NCBI RefSeq assembly: GCF_020037025.1
Contig: NZ_JAIQLH010000008.1
Span: 1 to 64,000 of the forward strand
Reading direction: 5' to 3'
Source: Streptomyces huiliensis
Lineage (GTDB): Bacteria; Actinomycetota; Actinomycetes; Streptomycetales; Streptomycetaceae
Length of the DNA: 64,000 nucleotides
A program made the position numbers and the translations under genes. Shown here one piece after another: positions 51,410 through 59,695 of the stretch. Each line of letters starts with the position of its first letter. The first letter of the stretch is position 1. Under the pieces are notes generated by a model. It did no database searches. It was not told the origin of the DNA and saw only the letters and a list, made by a program, of their open reading frames with translations.

Positions 51410-53869
51410 ATGGCGGGGCCCTTCACCCCTGAACAGGTGGTCTTCACTCAGAACCTCGCGGTTGAGCTCACCGGCGGCAACCGCGTCCTCGTGATCGTCA
51501 TCGCGGCCGTGGCACTCGCGGCGCTCGTGGTGGCCGTGGTGTTGGTGCGGCAGGTGCTGGCGGCCGGAGAAGGCACCGAGAACATGAAGAGAATCGCCGC
51601 GGCTGTACAGGAAGGCGCCAATGCCTACCTGGCGCGGCAGTTGCGGACGCTCGGCGCGTTCGCGGTGGTCGTGTTCTTCCTCCTCATGCTTCTTCCGGCG
51701 GACAACTGGTCCCAGCGTCTGGGGCGTTCGGCCTTCTTTCTGGTCGGTGCGCTTTTCTCCGCGGCCACCGGCTATATCGGCATGTGGCTCGCGGTGCGCA
51801 GTAATGTGCGCGTGGCCGCCGCGGCACGGGAGGCGGCGCTCACTTCCGCGAATTCCCCCGCCGGTTCCCCTGCTGGTTCCCCTGCCGGTTCCGCGACCGG
51901 TCCGGACGCGGGAAACCTCGTGAACGCCGCGGGGACGGATGCCACGACGGCGTCCCACCGGGCCATGAAGATCGCGTTCCGCACCGGCGGCGTGGTCGGC
52001 ATGTGCACCGTCGGCCTCGGCCTGCTGGGCGCCTCCTGCGTCGTACTGGTCTACGCGGCCGACGCGCCCAAGGTGCTGGAGGGCTTCGGCTTCGGAGCGG
52101 CGCTGCTGGCCATGTTCATGCGGGTCGGCGGCGGTATCTTCACCAAGGCCGCCGATGTGGGTGCCGACCTGGTGGGCAAGGTGGAGCAGGGCATTCCGGA
52201 AGACGACCCGCGCAACGCCGCCACCATCGCGGACAACGTGGGCGACAACGTCGGCGACTGCGCGGGCATGGCGGCCGACCTGTTCGAGTCGTACGCCGTG
52301 ACCCTGGTCGCCGCCCTGATCCTCGGCAAGGCGGCCTTCGGCGACGCCGGCCTCGCGTTCCCCCTCCTCGTCCCCGCGATCGGCGTGCTCACCGCCATGA
52401 TCGGCATCTTCGCGGTGGCGCCCCGCCGCGCCGACCGGAGCGGGATGACGGCCATCAACAGGGGCTTCTTCATCTCGGCCGTCATCTCCCTCGCGCTCGT
52501 CGCGGTGGCCGTCTACACCTACCTGCCGTCCAGTTATGCGGACCTGGACGGCCTCGGCGACCCCTCCATCAGCGGCCACAGCGGCGACCCGCGGGTGCTG
52601 GCGCTGGTCGCGGTCGCCATCGGCATCGTCCTGGCGGCCCTCATCCAGCAGCTCACCGGCTACTTCACGGAGACCGGCAGGCGTCCGGTGCGCGACATCG
52701 GCAAGACCTCGCTCACCGGCCCCGCGACCGTCGTCCTCGCGGGCATCTCGGTGGGGCTGGAGTCGGCGGTCTACTCCGCCGTGCTGATCGCCCTCGGCGT
52801 CTACGGGGCGTTCCTGCTGGGCGGCACGTCCATCATGCTCGCGCTGTTCGCCGTCGCCCTCGCCGGCACCGGCCTGCTGACCACGGTGGGCGTCATCGTC
52901 GCGATGGACACCTTCGGCCCGGTCTCTGACAACGCCCAGGGCATCGCCGAGATGTCCGGGGACGTGGAGGGCGCCGGGGCGCAGGTGCTCACCGAGCTCG
53001 ACGCGGTGGGCAACACCACCAAGGCGATCACCAAGGGCATCGCCATCGCCACGGCCGTCCTGGCCGCGTCCGCGCTCTTCGGCTCGTACCGGGACGCGAT
53101 CGGGACGGCGGTCCAGGACGTGGGGGCCAAGGGCACCGAGATGAACCTCAGCCTGGACATCTCGCAGCCGAACAACCTGGTCGGTCTGATCCTCGGGGCG
53201 GCCGTCGTCTTCCTCTTCTCCGGTCTCGCCATCAACGCCGTGTCCCGCTCGGCGGGTTCGGTGGTGTACGAGGTGCGGCGGCAGTTCCGTGAGCACCCCG
53301 GGATCATGGACTACACCGAGAAGCCGGAGTACGGCCGGGTGGTCGACATCTGCACCAAGGACGCCCTGCGGGAGCTGGCCACCCCGGGATTGCTGGCGGT
53401 CATGGCGCCCATCGCGGTCGGTTTCGCCCTGGGCGTCGGCGCGCTCGGCTCCTACCTGGCGGGCGCGATCGGCGCCGGCACGCTGATGGCCGTGTTCCTG
53501 GCCAACTCCGGTGGCGCCTGGGACAACGCCAAGAAGCTGGTGGAGGACGGCCACCACGGCGGCAAGGGCGGCGAGGCGCACGCGGCCACGGTCATCGGCG
53601 ACACGGTCGGCGACCCGTTCAAGGACACCGCGGGTCCGGCCATCAACCCGCTGCTCAAGGTGATGAACCTGGTGGCGCTGCTCATCGCGCCCGCGGTGGT
53701 GAAGTTCTCCTACGGCGCCGACGCGAGCAGGCCGTTGCGCATCGGCGTGGCGGTGCTCGCCGCGCTGGTGATCGTCGTCGCCGTGTACGTGTCGAAGCGG
53801 CGGAGCGTCACCGTCGACGGCGGCACCGACCGGTCGGCCCAGTCGACCGATCCGGCGGTGGTGTCCTGA
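51410..53869 (+). CDS. hppA: K+-independent proton-pumping pyrophosphatase
   Basis: An 819-residue membrane enzyme from ATG 51410, behind AAGGAGG. It hydrolyses pyrophosphate and pumps protons. Signature motifs are GGIFTKAADVGADLVGKVE, DDPRNAATIADNVGDNVGDCAGMAADLFESY (substrate Asp, about residue 274), VSDNAQGIAEM, GGAWDNAKKLVEDG and GDTVGDPFKDTAGPA. GNTTKA (Lys about 538) rather than GNTTAA marks the K+-independent class. About 16 helices are expected. A Gly-Ser-Pro-Ala repeat, encoded by tandem GGTTCCCCTGCC copies near 51860-51900, lies in a loop after helix 3. A large nested inverted repeat follows. Confidence 0.96.
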   Translation: MAGPFTPEQVVFTQNLAVELTGGNRVLVIVIAAVALAALVVAVVLVRQVLAAGEGTENMKRIAAAVQEGANAYLARQLRTLGAFAVVVFFLLMLLPADNWSQRLGRSAFFLVGALFSAATGYIGMWLAVRSNVRVAAAAREAALTSANSPAGSPAGSPAGSATGPDAGNLVNAAGTDATTASHRAMKIAFRTGGVVGMCTVGLGLLGASCVVLVYAADAPKVLEGFGFGAALLAMFMRVGGGIFTKAADVGADLVGKVEQGIPEDDPRNAATIADNVGDNVGDCAGMAADLFESYAVTLVAALILGKAAFGDAGLAFPLLVPAIGVLTAMIGIFAVAPRRADRSGMTAINRGFFISAVISLALVAVAVYTYLPSSYADLDGLGDPSISGHSGDPRVLALVAVAIGIVLAALIQQLTGYFTETGRRPVRDIGKTSLTGPATVVLAGISVGLESAVYSAVLIALGVYGAFLLGGTSIMLALFAVALAGTGLLTTVGVIVAMDTFGPVSDNAQGIAEMSGDVEGAGAQVLTELDAVGNTTKAITKGIAIATAVLAASALFGSYRDAIGTAVQDVGAKGTEMNLSLDISQPNNLVGLILGAAVVFLFSGLAINAVSRSAGSVVYEVRRQFREHPGIMDYTEKPEYGRVVDICTKDALRELATPGLLAVMAPIAVGFALGVGALGSYLAGAIGAGTLMAVFLANSGGAWDNAKKLVEDGHHGGKGGEAHAATVIGDTVGDPFKDTAGPAINPLLKVMNLVALLIAPAVVKFSYGADASRPLRIGVAVLAALVIVVAVYVSKRRSVTVDGGTDRSAQSTDPAVVS

Positions 53870-53888
53870 CGGCGGGCGCGGCGGAAGC

Positions 53889-53964
53889 GCGGGCGGGACG
53901 GTCGCCCCGTATGCCGGACGGTGTGTCACCGGCCGTCCGGCAGGGCGCCGTCCCGCTCGCCCGC
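53889..53964 (+). terminator. Nested inverted repeats after hppA
   Basis: An inner perfect 9-bp stem GCCGGACGG (53913-53921) / CCGTCCGGC (53933-53941) is enclosed by an outer arm: GCGGGC and GGGACGG (53889-53901) pair with CCGTCCC (53948-53954) and GCCCGC (53959-53964). Together they make a long hairpin starting 20 bases after the stop. Confidence 0.8.
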
Positions 53965-54116
53965 GGTCCGTCCGGCCTGCGCTCCGGCGCGGCGAACGCC
54001 ACATCGAGATTGCCGTAAATGGCGAGGTAGGAGGTCATATGGGATGCTCGGCTCGCGGGCCGTGCCGGCGGGACGTGTAAGTTCCGGGGCCGAGAGCCAT
54101 CGAAGGGACCGAACCG

Positions 54117-54689
54117 GTGAACAAGAAGCTTTTGGCCGCACTGTCCGGCGGGGCGGCGCTCGTCCTGGCGCTGACGGGATGCGACGGCGGCGGCGAGGAC
54201 AAGGGCAAGAAGCTCGACGACTGGGCCAAGAAGGTCTGCGACACGATGCAGCCCCAGGTCAAGAAGATCCAGCAGGCCAACGCCTCGATCACCTCCGTGC
54301 GCACGGAGGAGGACTCGAAGAAGGTCCAGCGGACGGACTCGGCCGCCTTCCAGGCCAACGTCGACGCCTACAACGCCCTCGCCCAGTCCGTGCAGAACGC
54401 GGGCGCGCCGCCCGTCGACGACGGCCAGGCCAACCAGGAGGACGCCGTCCGGGCGCTCAAGGACCTCTCCGCGTCGTACAAGACCCTGAAGACGAAGGTC
54501 GACGCGCTCAACACGTCCGACCGGGCCAAGTTCTCCGAGGGGCTCAAGAACATGGCCGCGGACCTCGGGAAGCTGAGCGGCAAGAGCGGCGAAGCGCTCA
54601 AGAAGTTCCAGTCCGGCGAGACCGGTCAGGCGATGGCGAAGCAGGAGTCCTGCAAGATCCCGGCGGCCACGCCGCCCGCGCAGGTCTGA
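54117..54689 (+). CDS. Small secreted lipoprotein
   Basis: A 190-residue protein from GTG 54117. The signal peptide MNKKLLAALSGGAALVLALTGC ends in a good lipobox (LTGC), so the mature protein should be anchored to the outer face of the membrane. The mature part is helical and Lys/Asp-rich: LDDWAKKVCDTMQPQVKKIQ, AFQANVDAYNALAQSVQNAG, ALKDLSASYKTLKTKVDAL, KFSEGLKNMAADLGKLSG. The two mature Cys besides the lipid Cys (KVCDT and ESCKIP) could form a disulfide. No family with known function was recognised. Confidence 0.85.
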   Translation: MNKKLLAALSGGAALVLALTGCDGGGEDKGKKLDDWAKKVCDTMQPQVKKIQQANASITSVRTEEDSKKVQRTDSAAFQANVDAYNALAQSVQNAGAPPVDDGQANQEDAVRALKDLSASYKTLKTKVDALNTSDRAKFSEGLKNMAADLGKLSGKSGEALKKFQSGETGQAMAKQESCKIPAATPPAQV

Positions 54690-54765
54690 CGCCGTCGCGG
54701 GAACGGGCCGTCGTCGCGGGGGCGGGCTGTCACGGATTGTCAGTGGCGCCCCCGACAATGGTCCC

Positions 54766-56301
54766 GTGAGTACGCTGCCTTCCGCCGACGCCCCCTTCGA
54801 GTCCGCGCGCACCGCCCGGCTGCGCGACGCCCTGCTCGCCGCCGCCTTCACGGCCGACGGCCTGCTCGAACTGCTCGGCGCTCCCGCCTACGCCGCGCTC
54901 GCGCGCAGCGAGACCGTCCCTGCCCTGCGCGCCACCCGGGGGGACGGCCCGCTGGAGACCCTGGTCCGGCTCTTCCTGCTGCAGCGGTCCGTGCCCGCCG
55001 CGCGGGCCGCCGCCGCGCTGCCCCTGGAGGACTGCCTCGCCGACGGCTGGCTGGTCCGGGACGGCGACGCCGTCCGGGCGAGCGTCGACGTGCGCCCCTA
55101 CGGCGGCCCGGAGGGGCAGGACTGGTGGATCGTCTCCGACCTGGGCTGTGCGGTGGGCGGCGCCGGCGGCATCGCCGGGGGCGGGGCGGGCCCGTCCGGT
55201 GTCGACCGCTCGGAGCTCGTCCTCGGCGTGGGCGGCGCCTCCACCACGCTCGCCGGCATCACGGTCCGTACGCCGGTGGGGAGCGCCCTCGACCTAGGCA
55301 CGGGCTCCGGCATCCAGGCGCTGCACGCGGCCCAGCACGCCGGCCGCGTCACCGCGACCGATCTGAACCCGCGCGCCCTGCGCTTCGCCCGGCTCACGCT
55401 CGCGCTCTCCGGCGCGCCGGAGGCGGACCTGCGCCAGGGCTCGCTGTTCGAGCCGGTGGCCGACGAGACGTACGACCTGATCGTCTCGAACCCGCCGTTC
55501 GTGATCTCTCCCGGCGCCCGGCTCACCTACCGCGACGGCGGCATGGGCGGGGACGACCTCTGCCGCACGCTGGTGTCCCGGGCGGCGGACCGGCTCAACG
55601 ACGGCGGCTACTGCCAGCTGCTCGCCAACTGGCAGCACGTCGAGGGGGAGGACTGGCGGGAGCGGCTGTCGTCCTGGGTCCCGGCCGGCTGCGACGCCTG
55701 GATCGTGCAGCGGGAGGTCCAGGACGTGGCCCAGTACGCCGAGTTGTGGCTGCGGGACGCTGGGGACCACCGCACCGCCCCCGAGGAGTACGCGGCGCGG
55801 TACGACGCGTGGCTCGCGGAGTTCGAGGAGCGGCGGACGAAGGGGGTCGGGTTTGGCTGGATCACGCTGTACAAGTCGGGGGCCGAGCGGCCCTCGGTGA
55901 TCGCCGAGGAGTGGCCGCACCCGGTGGAGCAGCCGCTGGGCGAGAGCATCCGCGCCCACTTCGAGCGGCAGGCGTTCCTGCGGACGCACGACGACGCGGC
56001 GCTGCTGGGCGCGCGTTTCCGGCTCGCCCCGGAGGTCGTCCAGGAGCAGGTCGGGCTGCCGGGGGCGGAGGACCCGGAGCACGTGGTGCTGCGGCAGAAC
56101 CGGGGCATGCGCCGCGCCACCAAGGTGGACACGGTGGGCGCCGGGTTCGCCGGCGTCTGTGACGGGACTCTCAGCGCGGGCCGGATCCTCGACGCCATCG
56201 CCCAGCTCGTCGGCGAGGACCCGGTGCTGCTGCGTGACCGGACGCCGGAGGCGATCAGGCTGCTGGTGGAGCAGGGCTTCCTGGAGCCCGAGCGGGGGTG
56301 A
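54766..56301 (+). CDS. Class I SAM methyltransferase (N5-glutamine/NPPF type) with N-terminal domain
   Basis: A 511-residue protein from GTG 54766. An N-terminal helical/winged domain ([48 protein letters not shown]) precedes a SAM-binding domain: ALDLGTGSGIQALHAAQHAG, VTATDLNPRALRFARLTLAL, and the catalytic DLIVSNPPFVISPG. NPPF/NPPY enzymes methylate Gln, Asn or adenine amide/amino nitrogens. The C-terminal 200 residues (LRTHDDAALLGARFRLAPEVV, LLRDRTPEAIRLLVEQGFL) complete the actinobacterial family. The substrate is unknown; prmC-like release-factor methylation is less likely because of the extra domains. Confidence 0.85.
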   Translation: MSTLPSADAPFESARTARLRDALLAAAFTADGLLELLGAPAYAALARSETVPALRATRGDGPLETLVRLFLLQRSVPAARAAAALPLEDCLADGWLVRDGDAVRASVDVRPYGGPEGQDWWIVSDLGCAVGGAGGIAGGGAGPSGVDRSELVLGVGGASTTLAGITVRTPVGSALDLGTGSGIQALHAAQHAGRVTATDLNPRALRFARLTLALSGAPEADLRQGSLFEPVADETYDLIVSNPPFVISPGARLTYRDGGMGGDDLCRTLVSRAADRLNDGGYCQLLANWQHVEGEDWRERLSSWVPAGCDAWIVQREVQDVAQYAELWLRDAGDHRTAPEEYAARYDAWLAEFEERRTKGVGFGWITLYKSGAERPSVIAEEWPHPVEQPLGESIRAHFERQAFLRTHDDAALLGARFRLAPEVVQEQVGLPGAEDPEHVVLRQNRGMRRATKVDTVGAGFAGVCDGTLSAGRILDAIAQLVGEDPVLLRDRTPEAIRLLVEQGFLEPERG

Positions 56302-56703
56302 GACGGGCGGCGGCCGCGGGGCGGCCGACCGTATATGACCGAAAGAGAGCGGTTGGCCGAAAGTGGCGGGAAGGAAGGATGAGAAAGGCCGGGTCATGAC
56401 GGAGTCCGCTCGGAGCGTGCCCGGAATGCTCCGTCCGCCCTCACCCGGTCGAAACGCCGGATGGTGATGTTGATCGCCTCGTGAGGCGTGTCCCGTATCG
56501 TCCGGATACCGTCGCCTCAGTGCGGTCGGAGGCGCGATCCTCCTGATGGTGTGACGGTCCGGGCGGCAGACAGGACGCTTGTCGGGTTACCGTTCGAGTG
56601 GCGTTGCGGGCTTTCCCCGTTTGACACGGGGGCGGGATGTACCGTCACACTCCGCAGCGTCACCGCAACTCCCATGCCGATTGCGACCGGAAGAAGAGCG
56701 AAG
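56302..56703. other. Upstream region of topA
   Basis: About 400 bases without a gene. TTGACA at 56621-56626 is a strong -35 candidate, but no good -10 was found at standard spacing. CGCCTC-gt-GAGGCG (56475-56488) is a short palindrome. topA is supercoiling-sensitive in Streptomyces, so the promoter here is expected to be regulated. Confidence 0.4.
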
Positions 56704-59553
56704 TTGTCCCCGACCAGCGAGACCGCACAGGGCGGCCGCCGACTCGTCATCGTCGAGTCGCCTGCCAAGGCGAAGACGATCAAGGGCTACCTCGGCCCCG
56801 GATACGTCGTCGAGGCGAGCGTCGGGCACATCCGTGACCTGCCGAACGGGGCCGCCGAGGTCCCGGCGAAGTACAAGGGCGAGCCGTGGGCCCGCCTGGG
56901 CGTGAACGTGGACGCGGACTTCCAGCCCGTCTACGTCGTCAACGCCGACAAGAAGGACCAGGTCAAGAAGCTCAAGGAACTGCTGGCCGAATCGGACGAG
57001 CTCTTCCTCGCCACCGATGAGGACCGCGAGGGCGAGGCCATCGCCTGGCACCTGCAGGAGGTCCTCAAGCCGAAGGTCCCGGTCCGCCGGATGGTCTTCC
57101 ACGAGATCACCAAGGACGCGATCCAGGCCGCCGTCGCAAACCCGCGCGAGCTGAACAAGAAGCTCGTCGACGCCCAGGAGACCCGGCGCATCCTCGACCG
57201 CCTCTACGGCTACGAGGTCTCGCCGGTCCTGTGGAAGAAGGTCATGCCCCGGCTGTCCGCCGGACGGGTGCAGTCCGTGGCGACCCGGCTCGTCGTGGAG
57301 CGGGAGCGCGAGCGGATCGCGTTCCGCTCCGCCGAGTACTGGGACCTCACCGGCACCTTCTCCACCGGCCGCGGCGGTGACGCCGCCGAGCCCGGCACCT
57401 TCGCCGCGCGGCTGTCCTCCGTGGACGGCCGGCGGGTCGCCCAGGGCCGCGACTTCGGCTCGAACGGGCAGCTCAAGGACGCCGCCCAGGTGCTGCACCT
57501 GGACGAGGCGAACGCCCGCGCGCTGGCCGCCGCCCTCGCCGACACCTCGTTCGCCGTGCGCTCGGTCGAGTCCAAGCCGTACCGCCGCTCCCCGTACGCC
57601 CCCTTCCGCACCACGACCCTCCAGCAGGAGGCGTCGCGCAAGCTGGGCTTCGGTGCGAAGGCGACCATGCAGGTGGCGCAGAAGCTGTACGAGAACGGCT
57701 TCATCACCTACATGCGTACGGACTCCACGACGCTTTCCGACACGGCCGTCACCGCCGCCAGGGCGCAGGTCACCCAGCTCTACGGGGCCGACTACCTGCC
57801 GGAGAAGCCGCGCACCTACGCGGGGAAGGTCAAGAACGCCCAGGAGGCGCACGAGGCCATCCGTCCTTCGGGTGATCGTTTCCGCACTCCCGCGGAGACC
57901 CGCCTGACGGGCGACCAGTTCCGGCTGTACGAGCTCATCTGGAAGCGGACCGTCGCCTCCCAGATGAAGGACGCGGTGGGCAACTCGGTCACCGTGAAGA
58001 TCGCGGGACGCGCCTCCGACGGCCGGGACGCCGAGTTCAGCGCCTCCGGCAAGACGATCACCTTCCACGGCTTCATGAAGGCGTACGTCGAGGGCGCCGA
58101 CGACCCGAACGCCGAGCTCGACGACCGCGAGCGCCGGCTGCCGCAGGTCACCGAGGGCGACGCGCTGACCGCCGATGAGATCACCGCCGACGGCCACGCG
58201 ACCAAGCCCCCGGCCCGCTACACCGAGGCGTCGCTGGTCAAGGAGCTGGAAGAGCGCGAGATCGGCCGTCCGTCGACCTACGCCTCCATCCTCGGCACCA
58301 TCCTCGACCGCGGCTACGTCTTCAAGAAGGGCACCGCGCTCGTCCCGTCCTTCCTGAGCTTCGCCGTGGTCAACCTGCTGGAGAAGCACTTCGGCCGGCT
58401 CGTCGACTACGACTTCACCGCCGCCATGGAGGAGGACCTCGACCGCATCGCCCGCGGCGAGGCCCAGGCCGTGCCGTGGCTGCGCCGCTTCTACTTCGGC
58501 GAGGGCTCGGGGGAGGTCACCGGCCGTGCCGCCGAGGCGGGCAACGGCGACGGCGACCACCTCGGCGGCCTCAAGGAGCTGGTGACCGACCTGGGCGCGA
58601 TCGACGCCCGGGAGATCTCCTCGTTCCCCGTCGGCGAGGGCATCGTGCTGCGCGTGGGCCGATACGGGCCTTACGTTGAAAGAGGGGAGCGCGGCGCGGA
58701 AAATCACCAGCGCGCGGACGTTCCCGAGGACCTGGCGCCGGACGAGCTCACCGTGGCGTACGCGGAGGAGCTGTTCGCCCGGCCGAGCGGCGAGTACGAG
58801 CTGGGCACGGACCCGGAGTCGGGCCACCCGATCGTCGCCAAGGACGGCCGCTACGGGCCGTACGTCACCGAGGTGCTGCCCGAGGGCACGCCGAAGACCG
58901 GCAAGAACGCGGTGAAGCCGCGGACGGCGTCGCTCTTCAAGTCGATGTCCCTCGACACGGTCACCCTCGACGACGCGCTGAAGCTGATGTCGCTGCCGCG
59001 TGTGGTCGGCACCGACGCCGAGGGCGTGGAGATCACCGCGCAGAACGGCCGCTACGGCCCGTATCTGAAGAAGGGCACGGACTCGCGCTCCCTGGAGACC
59101 GAGGACCAGATCTTCAACATCACGTTGGAGGAGGCCCTCGCGATCTACGCGCAGCCCAAGCAGCGCGGGCGGGCCGCGGCCAAGCCGCCGCTGAAGGAGC
59201 TGGGCACCGACCCCGTCAGTGAGCGTCCGGTGGTCGTCAAGGACGGCCGCTTCGGCCCGTACGTCACGGACGGCGAGACCAACGCCACGCTGCGCCGCGA
59301 CGACGACGTGGAGACGATCACGCCGGAGCGCGGCTACGAGCTGCTCGCGGAGAAGCGGGCCAAGGCGCCGGCCAAGAAGACCGCGAAGAAGGCGGCCAAG
59401 AAGGCTCCGGCCAAGAAGACCGCCGCGAAGAAGACGACGACCGCCAAGAAGACGGCGGCGAAGAAGACGACGACGGCCAAGTCGGCCGCCACGAAGAAGA
59501 CGGCGGCCAAGAAGACCGCCGCCAAGACGGCGGCCGCGGCCCCGGCGGAGTAG
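56704..59553 (+). CDS. topA: DNA topoisomerase I with Lys/Ala-rich C-terminal tail
   Basis: About 949 residues from TTG 56704 (MSPTSETAQGGRRLVIVESP), which matches the start known for Streptomyces TopA; ATG 56674 is a longer alternative. The Toprim part shows VIVESPAKAKTIKGYLGPGY and ATDEDREGEAIAWHL; the catalytic Tyr is in GFITYMRTDSTTLS (about residue 336). No zinc fingers are present; instead four Topo_C-type repeats (GRYGPYVT..., GRFGPYVT...) precede a tail of [13 protein letters not shown] Lys/Ala repeats, typical of actinobacteria and implicated in DNA binding. It relaxes negative supercoils. Confidence 0.96.
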   Translation: MSPTSETAQGGRRLVIVESPAKAKTIKGYLGPGYVVEASVGHIRDLPNGAAEVPAKYKGEPWARLGVNVDADFQPVYVVNADKKDQVKKLKELLAESDELFLATDEDREGEAIAWHLQEVLKPKVPVRRMVFHEITKDAIQAAVANPRELNKKLVDAQETRRILDRLYGYEVSPVLWKKVMPRLSAGRVQSVATRLVVERERERIAFRSAEYWDLTGTFSTGRGGDAAEPGTFAARLSSVDGRRVAQGRDFGSNGQLKDAAQVLHLDEANARALAAALADTSFAVRSVESKPYRRSPYAPFRTTTLQQEASRKLGFGAKATMQVAQKLYENGFITYMRTDSTTLSDTAVTAARAQVTQLYGADYLPEKPRTYAGKVKNAQEAHEAIRPSGDRFRTPAETRLTGDQFRLYELIWKRTVASQMKDAVGNSVTVKIAGRASDGRDAEFSASGKTITFHGFMKAYVEGADDPNAELDDRERRLPQVTEGDALTADEITADGHATKPPARYTEASLVKELEEREIGRPSTYASILGTILDRGYVFKKGTALVPSFLSFAVVNLLEKHFGRLVDYDFTAAMEEDLDRIARGEAQAVPWLRRFYFGEGSGEVTGRAAEAGNGDGDHLGGLKELVTDLGAIDAREISSFPVGEGIVLRVGRYGPYVERGERGAENHQRADVPEDLAPDELTVAYAEELFARPSGEYELGTDPESGHPIVAKDGRYGPYVTEVLPEGTPKTGKNAVKPRTASLFKSMSLDTVTLDDALKLMSLPRVVGTDAEGVEITAQNGRYGPYLKKGTDSRSLETEDQIFNITLEEALAIYAQPKQRGRAAAKPPLKELGTDPVSERPVVVKDGRFGPYVTDGETNATLRRDDDVETITPERGYELLAEKRAKAPAKKTAKKAAKKAPAKKTAAKKTTTAKKTAAKKTTTAKSAATKKTAAKKTAAKTAAAAPAE

Positions 59554-59574
59554 GCGGGGCGGTAGCGAGGCGTT

Positions 59575-59606
59575 GGGCGGCGGGCCGGATTCCGGTTCCG
59601 CCGCCC
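59575..59606 (+). terminator. topA terminator hairpin
   Basis: GGGCGGCGG (59575-59583) pairs with CCGCCGCCC (59598-59606), with GCCGGA/TCCGGT-like pairing inside, 22 bases after the stop. Confidence 0.75.
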
Positions 59607-59695
59607 GGCCGTTTCCGCAGGCGGGCGCCGCTCGTCGTTCGATCAGGTGTTCGCGGCGGCGGTTGGTATTCAGGCGCTCCGGATAGGCTGGCAGG

